Origin: Streptomyces formicae | GTDB lineage: Bacteria; Actinomycetota; Actinomycetes; Streptomycetales; Streptomycetaceae | NCBI RefSeq assembly: GCF_002556545.1 | Contig: NZ_CP022685.1 | Location: forward strand, 2,542,001 to 2,606,000 | DNA: 64,000 bases | Direction of reading: 5' to 3' | Shown: piece after piece, positions 1 to 7,732 of the stretch | Layout of the letters: each line of letters opens with the position of its first letter | Numbering within the stretch: position 1 is the first letter of the stretch | Notes under the pieces: model-generated | Databases searched by the model: none | Told to the model about the DNA's origin: nothing | The model's input: the letters and a program-made list of their open reading frames with translations, nothing else | Position numbers and translations under genes: made by a program

Positions 1-1313
1 ACCGCATCGACGGGCTCCTCGCCCAGGAGACCGGGGAGTTCACCAACCTGGCCCGCGAAGGCGTCGACCCGCACACCGGCGAGCGGTTCACCGCCCCCGA
101 CCCCCTGCTCAGGCTCTTCCTGTCCCGGCAGTACGCCGACCCCGACGAGGAGCTCCTCGGCCTGGTCGGCAGGCCCGGCGGGGCGCCCGCGAAGAAGGAG
201 CAGGCGCGCGAGCCGAGGATCGCCCATCCGCTCGCCGAGGACCCCGCCGCGCTGCGGACGGTCTTCGAGTCCCCCGACGCGACCGGCACCCTCCACCGCG
301 ACCGGGGCGAGGTCCGCTGGGCGAAGGTGGAGATCGCGCCGAGCGGCGGCCACCCTGCGGCCGCGTTCGTCGTCGCCTTCCACCCGGCGGGCGAACAGGC
401 CAAGGCCGGTGACGTGTTCACCATGCTGCTCGCGATCTCCGGGGTGGCGCTCCTGATGACGACGGGCATCGGCTGGGCCGTCGCGGGCCGCATCCTCAAA
501 CCGGTGCGCCTGGTGCGTACGACCGCGGCCCAGCTCACCGAGCAGGACCTGACCCAGCGCATCCCGGTCCAGGGCAGGGACGACATCGCGGCCCTCGCCG
601 AGACGTTCAACGGCATGCTGGACCGCCTGGAGCGGGCCTTCGCCGCGCAGCGCGAGTTCGTCGACGACGCGGGCCACGAGCTGCGCACCCCGATCACCAT
701 CGTGCGCGGCCATCTGGAGCTCATGGGCGACGACCCCGGCGAGCGCGAGGAGACCGTCCGCATCGTGACGGAGGAGCTGGACCGGATGAGCCGGATCGTG
801 GAGGACCTGCTGCTGCTCGCCAAGGCCGAGCGCCCCGACTTCGTCACCCCGGAGCCGGTGCAGCTCGCCGAGCTGACCGCGGACGTCTTCGTCAAGGCGC
901 GGGCGCTCGGCGAGCGCGACTGGGCCCTCGCCGAGGTCGCCGACGCCGAGACCGACCTCGATCCCCAGCGCATCACCCAGGCGATGGTGCAGCTGGCCCA
1001 GAACGCCGTCCAGCACACCGCTCCCGGCCAGCGCGTCAGCATCGGCTCGCGGGTGTGCGAGGGACGCGTCGAGCTGTACGTCGCCGACACGGGACCCGGC
1101 GTACAGCCGCAGGACGCCGCGGTGATCTTCGAGCGGTTCCGGCGCGGCACCGCGCGGCGCGGCTCCCGTGCCACCGGGGCGGGGCTCGGCCTCGCCATCG
1201 TGAAGGCGATCGCCGAGGGCCACGGCGGGCGCGTGGAGCTGCGCCCGACGGACGGCGGCGGCGCCACCTTCGTCCTCGTGAGGCAGTCGCAGGAAGGGAC
1301 AGCGCACCCGTGA
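1..1313 (+). CDS. Sensor histidine kinase, 5' end outside the window
   Basis: The reading frame is already open at base 3 and runs to TGA at 1311-1313, so the N-terminus is missing. What remains is the end of an extracytoplasmic sensor region, one membrane helix (about 411-500), a HAMP linker (about 490-640), an H-box with phosphoacceptor His in HELRTPITIV (about 675), and a C-terminal ATPase domain with DTGPGV and GAGLGLAIVKAI. This is the layout of membrane-bound class I kinases. The stop overlaps the GTG of the next gene by four bases, so the downstream OmpR-type regulator is its likely partner. The signal sensed is unknown. Confidence 0.93.
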   Translation, partial: RIDGLLAQETGEFTNLAREGVDPHTGERFTAPDPLLRLFLSRQYADPDEELLGLVGRPGGAPAKKEQAREPRIAHPLAEDPAALRTVFESPDATGTLHRDRGEVRWAKVEIAPSGGHPAAAFVVAFHPAGEQAKAGDVFTMLLAISGVALLMTTGIGWAVAGRILKPVRLVRTTAAQLTEQDLTQRIPVQGRDDIAALAETFNGMLDRLERAFAAQREFVDDAGHELRTPITIVRGHLELMGDDPGEREETVRIVTEELDRMSRIVEDLLLLAKAERPDFVTPEPVQLAELTADVFVKARALGERDWALAEVADAETDLDPQRITQAMVQLAQNAVQHTAPGQRVSIGSRVCEGRVELYVADTGPGVQPQDAAVIFERFRRGTARRGSRATGAGLGLAIVKAIAEGHGGRVELRPTDGGGATFVLVRQSQEGTAHP

Positions 1314-1972
1314 ACCGGATCCTGATCGTGGAGGACGAGGAGCGCATCGCCTCCTTCGTCGAGAAGGGCCTGCGCGCCAACGGCTTCACCACCACCGTGG
1401 TCGGCGACGGCGACAGCGCCCACGACTACGCCCTGACGGGCGGCTTCGACCTGGTCGTCCTGGACATCGGGCTGCCGGGCAAGGACGGCTTCACGGTCCT
1501 GCGGCAGTTGCGCGAGGCCCGGGTGACCACCCCCGTCATCGTGCTCACCGCGCGCGATTCGGTGCGGGACACCGTGGCGGGCCTGGAGGGCGGCGCGGAC
1601 GACTGGATGACCAAGCCGTTCCGCTTCGAGGAGCTGCTCGCCCGGGTCCGGCTCCGGCTGCGCACGGCGGCGCGGGCGCCCGAGGTGACGGTGCTGCGCA
1701 GCGGGGAACTCACGCTGGACCTGCGCACCCGCAGGGCCCGTTCGGGCGAGCGGACGGTGGACCTGACGGCACGTGAGTTCGTGTTGCTCGAACTCTTCCT
1801 GCGCCACCCCGGGCAGGTGCTCTCGCGGGAGCAGATCCTGTCGCACGTCTGGGGGTACGACTTCGATCCCGGCTCCAACATCGTGGACGTGTACGTACGC
1901 GCGCTGCGCAAGAAGCTGGGCGCGGAGCGGGTGGAGACGGTGCGGGGCATGGGCTATCGGCTTCCGGAGTGA
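1310..1972 (+). CDS. OmpR/PhoB-family response regulator
   Basis: A 220-residue two-domain regulator. The N-terminal receiver has the acidic pair in IVEDEE, the phosphoacceptor Asp at about residue 52 in VVLDIGLPG and the conserved Lys in DDWMTKPF. The C-terminal winged helix (about 125-218) carries SREQILSHVWGYDF and ALRKKLG, typical of the PhoB DNA-binding domain. The GTG start at 1310 was chosen because it overlaps the kinase stop (GTGA) and begins directly with the receiver (VNRILIVEDEE). An in-frame ATG at 1055 lies inside the kinase gene and would add non-conserved sequence. The pair probably forms one transcript ending at the composite hairpin just downstream. Confidence 0.95.
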   Translation: MNRILIVEDEERIASFVEKGLRANGFTTTVVGDGDSAHDYALTGGFDLVVLDIGLPGKDGFTVLRQLREARVTTPVIVLTARDSVRDTVAGLEGGADDWMTKPFRFEELLARVRLRLRTAARAPEVTVLRSGELTLDLRTRRARSGERTVDLTAREFVLLELFLRHPGQVLSREQILSHVWGYDFDPGSNIVDVYVRALRKKLGAERVETVRGMGYRLPE

Positions 1973-1987
1973 GCGGGAGGGGCGGGG

Positions 1988-2118
1988 CCCCGTAAGGGGC
2001 GCGGGGAACTGCGCGCTCAGCGCACGCAAAGCCGCAGTCGCGTCTGCCGAGCAACCTGGCAGACGCGACTGCGGCTTTTCTCTGGTTGCTCGCGCAGTTC
2101 CCCGCGCCCCTTACGGGG
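1988..2118. terminator. Composite nested palindrome, probable terminator
   Basis: Sixteen bases after the response-regulator stop there are two nested perfect inverted repeats. The outer arms, 1988-2015 and 2091-2118, are 28 bases each and are two facing copies of the dispersed repeat found elsewhere in the window. The inner arms, 2028-2048 and 2058-2078, are 21 bases each with the nine-base loop 2049-2057, and run out into TTTTC. The inner hairpin alone would be a strong intrinsic terminator. Confidence 0.85.
2091..2118 (+). repeat. Dispersed 28-bp repeat (plus copy of the facing pair)
   Basis: This is the reference copy of the repeat gcgcagttccccgcgcccct (core). It is the exact inverse of 1988-2015. 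See the other copies in the list. Confidence 0.9.
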
Positions 2119-2185
2119 CCTTCGGTGAAGTTCCCTTCATCTTCGGCTCATTGAGGGCTCACGGCGCCGCCGCACGCTGAACGGC

Positions 2186-3598
2186 GTGACCCTGAACCCG
2201 CGCCAAGCCGTGACCCTCTGCATCGCGCTCAGCGTCTGCGCGCTGCTCCTGGTCCCCGGGAACTTCCCGGGCCTCGGCGCCGACGCCCGCCTGACCCTCG
2301 GCGTCTTCGCCCTGGCGACCTGCGCCTGGATCGGCACGCCGATCGACGACACCTACATCGCCCTCGGCGCGGGCCTCGCCCTCACCGCGACCGGGGTGAT
2401 CAGCAGCGACACCCTCTTCGGCACCCTCGGCGACGAGACGGTCTGGCTGCTGATCTGCGCCTTCGTCCTCGCGGCCGCGGTGGCGCGCAGCGGCCTCTCG
2501 GGGCGGGCGGCGGCGTTCCTGGTCAGCGGGGCGCGCAGCGTACGGCAGCTGACCCACCTGACCACCGCCGCGCTGGTGGTGACGGCCTTCGCGGTGCCCG
2601 CCACCTCGGGACGCGCCGCGCTCGCGCTGCCCGTCTTCCTGGCCCTCGCCAAGGTCCTCGCCGACCGGAAACGACTGGTCGTGATGCTCGCACTGCTCTT
2701 TCCGACCGTGATCCTGCTGTCCGCCGTCGCGACCCTGATCGGAGCGGGCGCACATCTGATCACCGTGTCGGTCCTCTGGGAGGCGACCGGGGAGCGCGTC
2801 GGCTTCACCCAGTGGCTGCTGCTCGGTCTGCCCCTGGCCGTGGCTTCATCCCATCTGGCGGCGGAGGCCGTCCTGTTGACGACCACCCGGCGCGCCGACC
2901 GCAAGGGCCCGGTCCGCATCACCCTCGACCAGCTCCAGGAACACAGCGAACAGCCGGTCACCGGCCCCTGGGAGCCCGCGGAGACGCGCTGCGCCCTGCT
3001 GCTCGCCACGGTCGTCGTGCTCTGGTGCAGCGAACCCCTGCACCAAGTGCCGCCCGCCGTCGTCGCGTTGATCGGCGCGGTCGTCGCCTCGTCGCCCGCG
3101 CTCGGCACCGTACGCCTCAAGGACGCGCTGAAGACCGTCCCCTGGTCCCTGCTCCTCTTCATGGCGGCGACGATGGCGATGGGCGTCGCGCTCGCCGACT
3201 CGGGCGCGGCCACGTGGCTGGTCGGCGGCCTGCCCCTGGACCTGCCCCCGTGGCTGTTCCTCACCGTGGTCGTCGCGGTCAGCACGGCCGCGCACCTGGT
3301 GCTCCAGTCCCGCTCCGCCCGCTCCTCCGTGCTCGTCCCGCTGGTCGTCGCGGCGGCCGTCGGCGCGGGCGTGAACCCGGTCGCGGCGGCGCTCGCCTCC
3401 ACCGCGGCCGCGGGCTTCTGCCACACGCTGCCCGCCTCCGCCAAGCCGGTCACGCTCTTCGCCGAGGTCCCCGGCGTCCCCACCTACACCCCGCGCGACC
3501 TGCTGCGGCTCTCCGCCGTCCTGGCCCCGCTGTCCGCCGCGCTCGTCCTGCTGTGCGCCGTCACGCTCTGGCCGCTGCTCGGCGTCCCCGTCCGTTAG
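2186..3598 (+). CDS. SLC13/DASS-type anion permease
   Basis: A 470-residue integral membrane protein with about 11-12 hydrophobic helices and the spacing of the ArsB/NhaD and SLC13 (divalent anion:Na+ symporter) superfamily, for example the duplicated hydrophobic halves and the SGRAALALPVFLAL segment. Substrates in this family are dicarboxylates, sulfate or other small anions; the sequence does not decide which. It starts with GTG at 2186 and ends only 17 bases before a glycerate kinase, so the two are probably co-transcribed. That makes glycerate or a related C3/C4 acid a reasonable but unproven substrate. Confidence 0.8.
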   Translation: MTLNPRQAVTLCIALSVCALLLVPGNFPGLGADARLTLGVFALATCAWIGTPIDDTYIALGAGLALTATGVISSDTLFGTLGDETVWLLICAFVLAAAVARSGLSGRAAAFLVSGARSVRQLTHLTTAALVVTAFAVPATSGRAALALPVFLALAKVLADRKRLVVMLALLFPTVILLSAVATLIGAGAHLITVSVLWEATGERVGFTQWLLLGLPLAVASSHLAAEAVLLTTTRRADRKGPVRITLDQLQEHSEQPVTGPWEPAETRCALLLATVVVLWCSEPLHQVPPAVVALIGAVVASSPALGTVRLKDALKTVPWSLLLFMAATMAMGVALADSGAATWLVGGLPLDLPPWLFLTVVVAVSTAAHLVLQSRSARSSVLVPLVVAAAVGAGVNPVAAALASTAAAGFCHTLPASAKPVTLFAEVPGVPTYTPRDLLRLSAVLAPLSAALVLLCAVTLWPLLGVPVR

Positions 3599-3615
3599 AT
3601 CCCTGGGAGACCCTC

Positions 3616-4815
3616 ATGCTGACCCGTTTCGCCATCGCCCCCAGCGGCTTCAAGGAATCCCTGTCCGCGGGCGCGGCGGCCGAGGCCATCGCCGCGGGCG
3701 TACGCCGTGTCGTCCCGCACGCCGAGACCGACCTGATCCCGCTGGTGGACGGCGGCGAGGGCACGGCACGCGCGCTGGCCGCCGCGGAGGGCGGCCGCCT
3801 GGTCGCGCTGCCCGCCACCGGCCCCGTCGGCCAGCCGATCGGCACGCACTTCGCGCTGCTGCCCGACGGCACCGCGGTCGTCGAGATGGCGGCCGTGGCG
3901 GGCCTCTCCCTGGTCCCCCGCGATCTGCGCGACCCTGGCGCCACCACGACGTACGGCGTCGGCGAGCTGATCCGCGCCGCCCTGGACGCGGGCGCCCGGC
4001 GGATCCTGGTCGGCTGCGGCGACTCGGGCACCTCGGACGGCGGCGCCGGGGCGCTGCAGGCCCTCGGCGCCCGCCTCCTGGACCTGGACGGCTGGGAACT
4101 GCCGCACGGCGGAAGGGAGTTGACGCGCCTGAACCGCATCGACACCACCGGCATCGACCCGCGCGTCGCGGCCACCGACATCCAGGTGGCCTGCAACCCC
4201 TTCAACGTCCTGTGCGGCGAGCGCGGCGTGGCCCGCGTCTTCGGCCCCCAGAAGGGCGCCACCCCCCGCCAGGTCGAGGAGCTCGCCGCCGGCCTCGACC
4301 ACTGGGCGTACGTCCTGACGCGCGACCTGCGCGTCAGCGCCGACCTCTCACTGGGCCCCGGCACGGGCGCGTCCGGCGGACTCGGCGCAGGACTCGCGGC
4401 CCTCGGCGCCGCCCTGCTCCCCCGCTTCGACGTGCTGCTCGACCAGCTCGACCTGGACGCCAGGCTCGCCCGCGCCGACCTGGTCATCACGGCGGAGGGC
4501 GCCCTCGACCACCAGACCCCGCGCGGCAAGATCCCCGCCGAGGTGGCCCGCCGCGCCAAGATGTTCGACCGACCGGTCCTGGTGCTCGCGGGCACGATCG
4601 GCCGGGGCGCGCACCACGTGCGGGCCGCCGGTGTCGACGCCTACAGCGCGATCCTGCCCGCCCCCGTCTCCCTGACCGAGGCGCTCGGCAGGGGCGGCGA
4701 GTTCCTCACCGACGCGACCGAGCGGGCCCTGCGGATGATCCAGCTCGGCTCGCGCCTGCCGGGTCAGGCGGCGACGCTGGTGTCCGGCACGCAGCGGCCG
4801 TCCTCGGTGCGGTAG
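3616..4815 (+). CDS. Glycerate kinase (GckA/GlxK family)
   Basis: A 399-residue member of glycerate kinase family 1, which phosphorylates glycerate with ATP to a phosphoglycerate. Family signatures seen are the N-terminal APSGFKESLSA, LVDGGEGTARAL, the glycine-rich LVGCGDSGTSDGGAG (about 130-145), VFGPQKGA, GTGASGGLGAGL and the C-terminal ITAEGALDHQT. ATG at 3616 follows GGGAG with normal spacing. The length matches the family (about 380-400). The permease just upstream is the likely operon partner. The last 52 bases overlap, on the opposite strand, the end of the class-V aminotransferase. Confidence 0.92.
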   Translation: MLTRFAIAPSGFKESLSAGAAAEAIAAGVRRVVPHAETDLIPLVDGGEGTARALAAAEGGRLVALPATGPVGQPIGTHFALLPDGTAVVEMAAVAGLSLVPRDLRDPGATTTYGVGELIRAALDAGARRILVGCGDSGTSDGGAGALQALGARLLDLDGWELPHGGRELTRLNRIDTTGIDPRVAATDIQVACNPFNVLCGERGVARVFGPQKGATPRQVEELAAGLDHWAYVLTRDLRVSADLSLGPGTGASGGLGAGLAALGAALLPRFDVLLDQLDLDARLARADLVITAEGALDHQTPRGKIPAEVARRAKMFDRPVLVLAGTIGRGAHHVRAAGVDAYSAILPAPVSLTEALGRGGEFLTDATERALRMIQLGSRLPGQAATLVSGTQRPSSVR

Positions 4816-6140
4816 CTCCACCGCGCGCCGTCGGCCACCAGCTCCTTGACGGCGCGCACGAAGCGCTCGACGTGCTCGTCGGGGGTGCCCGCGCCGAAGC
4901 TCACGCGGATGGCGTTGAGCGACTTCTCGCCGGGCGCGGCCTCGGGCGCGCCGCACTCGCCGGGCTCGTCGGGCTCGCTGCCGAGCAGGGTGCGCACCAG
5001 CGGGTGGGCGCAGAACAGACCGTCGCGCACGCCGATCCCGTACTCGGCGGAGAGCGCGGCGGCGAAGTGCGAGCTGTTCCAGCCGTCCACGACGAAGGAG
5101 ATGACGCCCACGCGCGGCGCGTCGTCACCGAAGAGCGAGAGCACGCGCACGGCGGGCACCTCGGCGAGCCCCTCGCGCACCTTCGCGATCAAGTACCGCT
5201 CCCTGGCGACCAGTTCGTCGAATCCGGCCTCGGTCAGCGCCTTGCAGGCGGCGGCGATGGAGTAGACGCCGATGACGTTGGGCGACCCCGCCTCGTGCCG
5301 CGCGGCGGTGTCGTGCCACTCCACGTCCACGCCGCCGTCGGCGCGCCGCGCCACCTTCCGCGATGCCCCGCCGCCCGCGAGGTACGGCTCGGCGCCGCGC
5401 AGCCAGTCGGAGCGCCCCGCGAGCACGCCGGAGCCGAACGGCGCGTACAGCTTGTGGCCGGAGAAGGCGACCCAGTCCACGTCCAACTCGTCGATGGAGA
5501 CGGGGTGGTGGGGTGCGAGCTGCGCGGCGTCGAGGACGATGCGGGCGCCGTGCGCGTGCGCGGCGGCGGCCAGCTCGCGCACCGGCCACAGCTCGCCGGT
5601 GACGTTGGAGGCGCCGGTCACGCAGACCAGGGCCGGGCCGTAGGGGTCACGGTCGGCAAGGGCCCGCTCCAGCGTCTGCACCGCCTCGTCCGGCGTACGC
5701 GGCGCGTTGAGGTAGGTCACCCGCGCGTCCCGCCACGGCAGCAGCGAGGCGTGGTGTTCGGTCTCGAAGACGAAGACCTGGCAGTCGGCGGGCAGCGCGG
5801 CGGCGAGCAGGTTCAGCGAGTCGGTGGTCGACCGCGTGAAGATCACCTGGTCGTCCTCGCGGCACCCGAGGAACTCGGCGACCGTCGCGCGGGAGTTCTC
5901 GAAGAGGTCGGTGGAGAGCTGCGACAGGTACCCGGCCCCGCGGTGCACGCTGCCGTAGTAGGGGGCGTAGGCCGCCACGTCGTCCCACACCCGCTGCAAC
6001 GCGGGCGCGCTCGCCGCGTAGTCGAGCGCCGCGTACGTCACCTCACCACCGGTGACCAGCGGAACGGTGACGTCCGCGCCGAGCACGGGCAGCGGCTGGG
6101 CACAGACGGACGCGTCGACGGCAACGGCGGAAACAGACAT
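4764..6140 (-). CDS. Class-V aminotransferase / cysteine desulfurase-like protein
   Basis: A 458-residue PLP-dependent fold-type I enzyme resembling SufS/CsdB. The PLP Lys is at about residue 230 in FSGHKLYAPFGSG, preceded by the Asp of VLDAAQLAPH. A Cys in GLFCAHPL (about 377) sits where group II desulfurases carry the persulfide-forming Cys. Start: ATG preceded by GGGAG at a good distance. It is preceded by a SAM-IV-type riboswitch, so the gene is expected to respond to S-adenosylmethionine. Desulfurase, selenocysteine lyase or another carbon-sulfur reaction are all possible; the true substrate is not known. No Suf scaffold gene is adjacent. Confidence 0.87.
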   Translation of the reverse strand: MSVSAVAVDASVCAQPLPVLGADVTVPLVTGGEVTYAALDYAASAPALQRVWDDVAAYAPYYGSVHRGAGYLSQLSTDLFENSRATVAEFLGCREDDQVIFTRSTTDSLNLLAAALPADCQVFVFETEHHASLLPWRDARVTYLNAPRTPDEAVQTLERALADRDPYGPALVCVTGASNVTGELWPVRELAAAAHAHGARIVLDAAQLAPHHPVSIDELDVDWVAFSGHKLYAPFGSGVLAGRSDWLRGAEPYLAGGGASRKVARRADGGVDVEWHDTAARHEAGSPNVIGVYSIAAACKALTEAGFDELVARERYLIAKVREGLAEVPAVRVLSLFGDDAPRVGVISFVVDGWNSSHFAAALSAEYGIGVRDGLFCAHPLVRTLLGSEPDEPGECGAPEAAPGEKSLNAIRVSFGAGTPDEHVERFVRAVKELVADGARWSYRTEDGRCVPDTSVAA

Positions 6141-6245
6141 GGCGAACTCCCGTGAGAGGCAGGCGAGATCACTGCGCCGGACGTCGGTCGACAGCGCAGG
6201 AGAAAGGTGAAAAAGGGTGTGCGGAGGCGGGGCGTGGAAGCCCTG

Positions 6246-6263
6246 TCACATTCGCTTGCTCAC
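6246..6263 (-). other. Possible five-codon leader ORF
   Basis: On the minus strand, between the riboswitch and the aminotransferase, GTG AGC AAG CGA ATG TGA forms a five-codon frame (V-S-K-R-M-stop). It is preceded at eight bases by AAGGGAG, a stronger ribosome site than that of the main gene. It could be a translated leader, or the Shine-Dalgarno may instead be the target of the riboswitch expression platform. Expression is not shown by the sequence. Confidence 0.35.
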
Positions 6264-6299
6264 GAGACTGCTCCCTTGAGGACCAGGACCCCAGGGTTG

Positions 6300-6425
6300 C
6301 GAGGGGTCCGCGCTTGCCATACGCCTTGCTGCGTACGACCTGGTCTTCACCCGGGGCACCCCGCCACGGACGGAGGGTTGCCGGACAGCGGGCCGGGGCC
6401 GTAGTCGCTGTCACTCATGACCTGT
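6300..6425 (-). promoter_or_regulatory. SAM-IV-type riboswitch
   Basis: Read on the minus strand, the leader has the layout of the actinobacterial SAM-IV aptamer: a P1 helix closing GGTC (6422-6419) with GACC (6345-6342), the conserved CATGAGTGACAGC, then CCGGCTGTCCGGCAACC-like core text, a GC hairpin, GGGGTGCCCCGGGTGAAGACC, and the extra 3' hairpin GTACGC...GCGTAT that distinguishes SAM-IV from SAM-I. The target is the aminotransferase starting at 6140. The 3' border is approximate. Recognition is by eye from the known consensus; a covariance-model search (RF00634) would settle it. Confidence 0.85.
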
Positions 6426-6458
6426 GCAGCATCCTGCCACACGATCTTCGGCGCGCAA

Positions 6459-6485
6459 GGCGCAGTCCAGGATCCGGACTGCGCC
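6459..6485 (-). terminator. Terminator hairpin after trpD
   Basis: Ten-base perfect arms 6459-6468 and 6476-6485 around a seven-base loop lie 23 bases beyond the trpD stop and before the SAM riboswitch. This would separate the two minus-strand transcription units. Confidence 0.6.
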
Positions 6486-6507
6486 GTGCGTCACACCGGC
6501 GGCCCGC

Positions 6508-7572
6508 TCAGCGGTTGCTGGCCGCCACCCAGCGCTCCAGGGCCCGCTTGGCGGACCCGGTGTCGATCGCCTCGGCGGCCCGCGCCATGCCCGCCCTGAT
6601 CTGCTCCGCGAACGGCTCGTCGGTCGGCTTCAGAGCCACGAGCGCCGCGGCCGCGTTGAGCAGCACCGCGTCCCGCACGGGTCCCGTCTCGCCGTCCAGG
6701 AGCCGCAGCGCGACCTCCGCGTTGTACGAGGCGTCCGCGCCGCGCAGCGCGGAGATCTCCACCAGCTCGATGCCGACGTCCCGCGGGTCGAAGGACTCCT
6801 CGCGCACGACACCGTCGCGCACCACCCAGACGCGGGAGGTGCCCGTCGTCGTCAGCTCGTCGAGCCCGTCGTCGCCGCGGAAGACGAGCGAGGAGTGCCC
6901 GCGCTCGGCGAAGACGCCCGCCACGATGGGCGCCATCCGGGGATCGGCGACGCCGACCGCCTGGGCCCGCACCCTGGCCGGATTGGTGAGCGGACCGAGC
7001 AGGTTGAAGACGGTCCTGATCCCCAACTGGCCGCGCGCCGCGCCCGCGTGCCGCAGCGCCGGGTGGAACTTCACCGCGAAGCAGAAGGTGATCCCCGCCT
7101 CCTCCGCGACCTCGACGACCCGGTGCAGCGGCAGCTCCAGGTTGACCCCGAGCTTTTCCAGTACGTCGGAGGAGCCCGAGGCACTGGAGGCGGCGCGGTT
7201 GCCGTGCTTGACGACCTTCGCCCCCGCGCCCGCGACGACGATCGCGGACATGGTCGAGATGTTGACGGTCTTGGCCCCGTCCCCGCCGGTCCCGACGATG
7301 TCGACGGTCTCCCCCGGCACCTCGATCACGTTGGCGTGCTCGTACATCGTCCGTACGAGCCCGGAGATCTCCTCGACGGTCTCGCCCTTGGCGCGCAGCG
7401 CGACCACGAAGCCCGCGATCTGCGCGTCGGTGGCCTCGCCGCGCATGATGCGGTCCATGGCCCACGCGGTGTCGTCGGCGCTCTGGTCGCGGCCGTCGAG
7501 CAGGCCGTTCAGTACGTCGGGCCAGGAACGGCCCGCCGCGGTAGTGCCTCCTGCGGGGGTCACAGCGCTCAT
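6508..7572 (-). CDS. trpD: Anthranilate phosphoribosyltransferase
   Basis: A 354-residue enzyme that joins anthranilate to PRPP in tryptophan synthesis. Seen are the N-terminal helical domain, the PRPP loop [36 protein letters not shown], and [21 protein letters not shown]; these match TrpD closely. The start was set at ATG 7572 (MSAVTPAGG), which has AGGAG upstream. An open frame continues 33 codons further back but reads through a GC palindrome and shows no family similarity. It stands alone, flanked by terminators, as trpD often does in Streptomyces. Confidence 0.95.
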   Translation of the reverse strand: MSAVTPAGGTTAAGRSWPDVLNGLLDGRDQSADDTAWAMDRIMRGEATDAQIAGFVVALRAKGETVEEISGLVRTMYEHANVIEVPGETVDIVGTGGDGAKTVNISTMSAIVVAGAGAKVVKHGNRAASSASGSSDVLEKLGVNLELPLHRVVEVAEEAGITFCFAVKFHPALRHAGAARGQLGIRTVFNLLGPLTNPARVRAQAVGVADPRMAPIVAGVFAERGHSSLVFRGDDGLDELTTTGTSRVWVVRDGVVREESFDPRDVGIELVEISALRGADASYNAEVALRLLDGETGPVRDAVLLNAAAALVALKPTDEPFAEQIRAGMARAAEAIDTGSAKRALERWVAASNR

Positions 7573-7658
7573 GGCCGCTCCTGGGGTTTCTCGAAGTATG
7601 AAGACGCGCCCCTCGACAAGGGGGTGGGACCACCCTATCCAGCCCCCGGGACGGCAAA

Positions 7659-7687
7659 GAGCCCCGTCCATGCAATGGACGGGGCTC
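7659..7687 (-). terminator. Terminator of the ctaE-qcrCAB operon
   Basis: Thirteen-base perfect arms 7659-7671 and 7675-7687 with a three-base loop lie 46 bases beyond the qcrB stop on the minus strand. Confidence 0.75.
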
Positions 7688-7732
7688 CTGCCGTGGCGAC
7701 CTTGTGGTCAGAGCTTCGAGAGCTTCGGTTGA

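Noticed and set aside
4212..6155. Plus-strand frame of 647 codons over glycerate kinase and aminotransferase
   Set aside because: Arg/Pro-rich shadow with no similarity; spans two real genes on opposite strands.
6169..6414. Minus-strand frame of 81 codons upstream of the aminotransferase
   Set aside because: It lies over the SAM-IV-type riboswitch and has no coding character; the conserved signal there is RNA.
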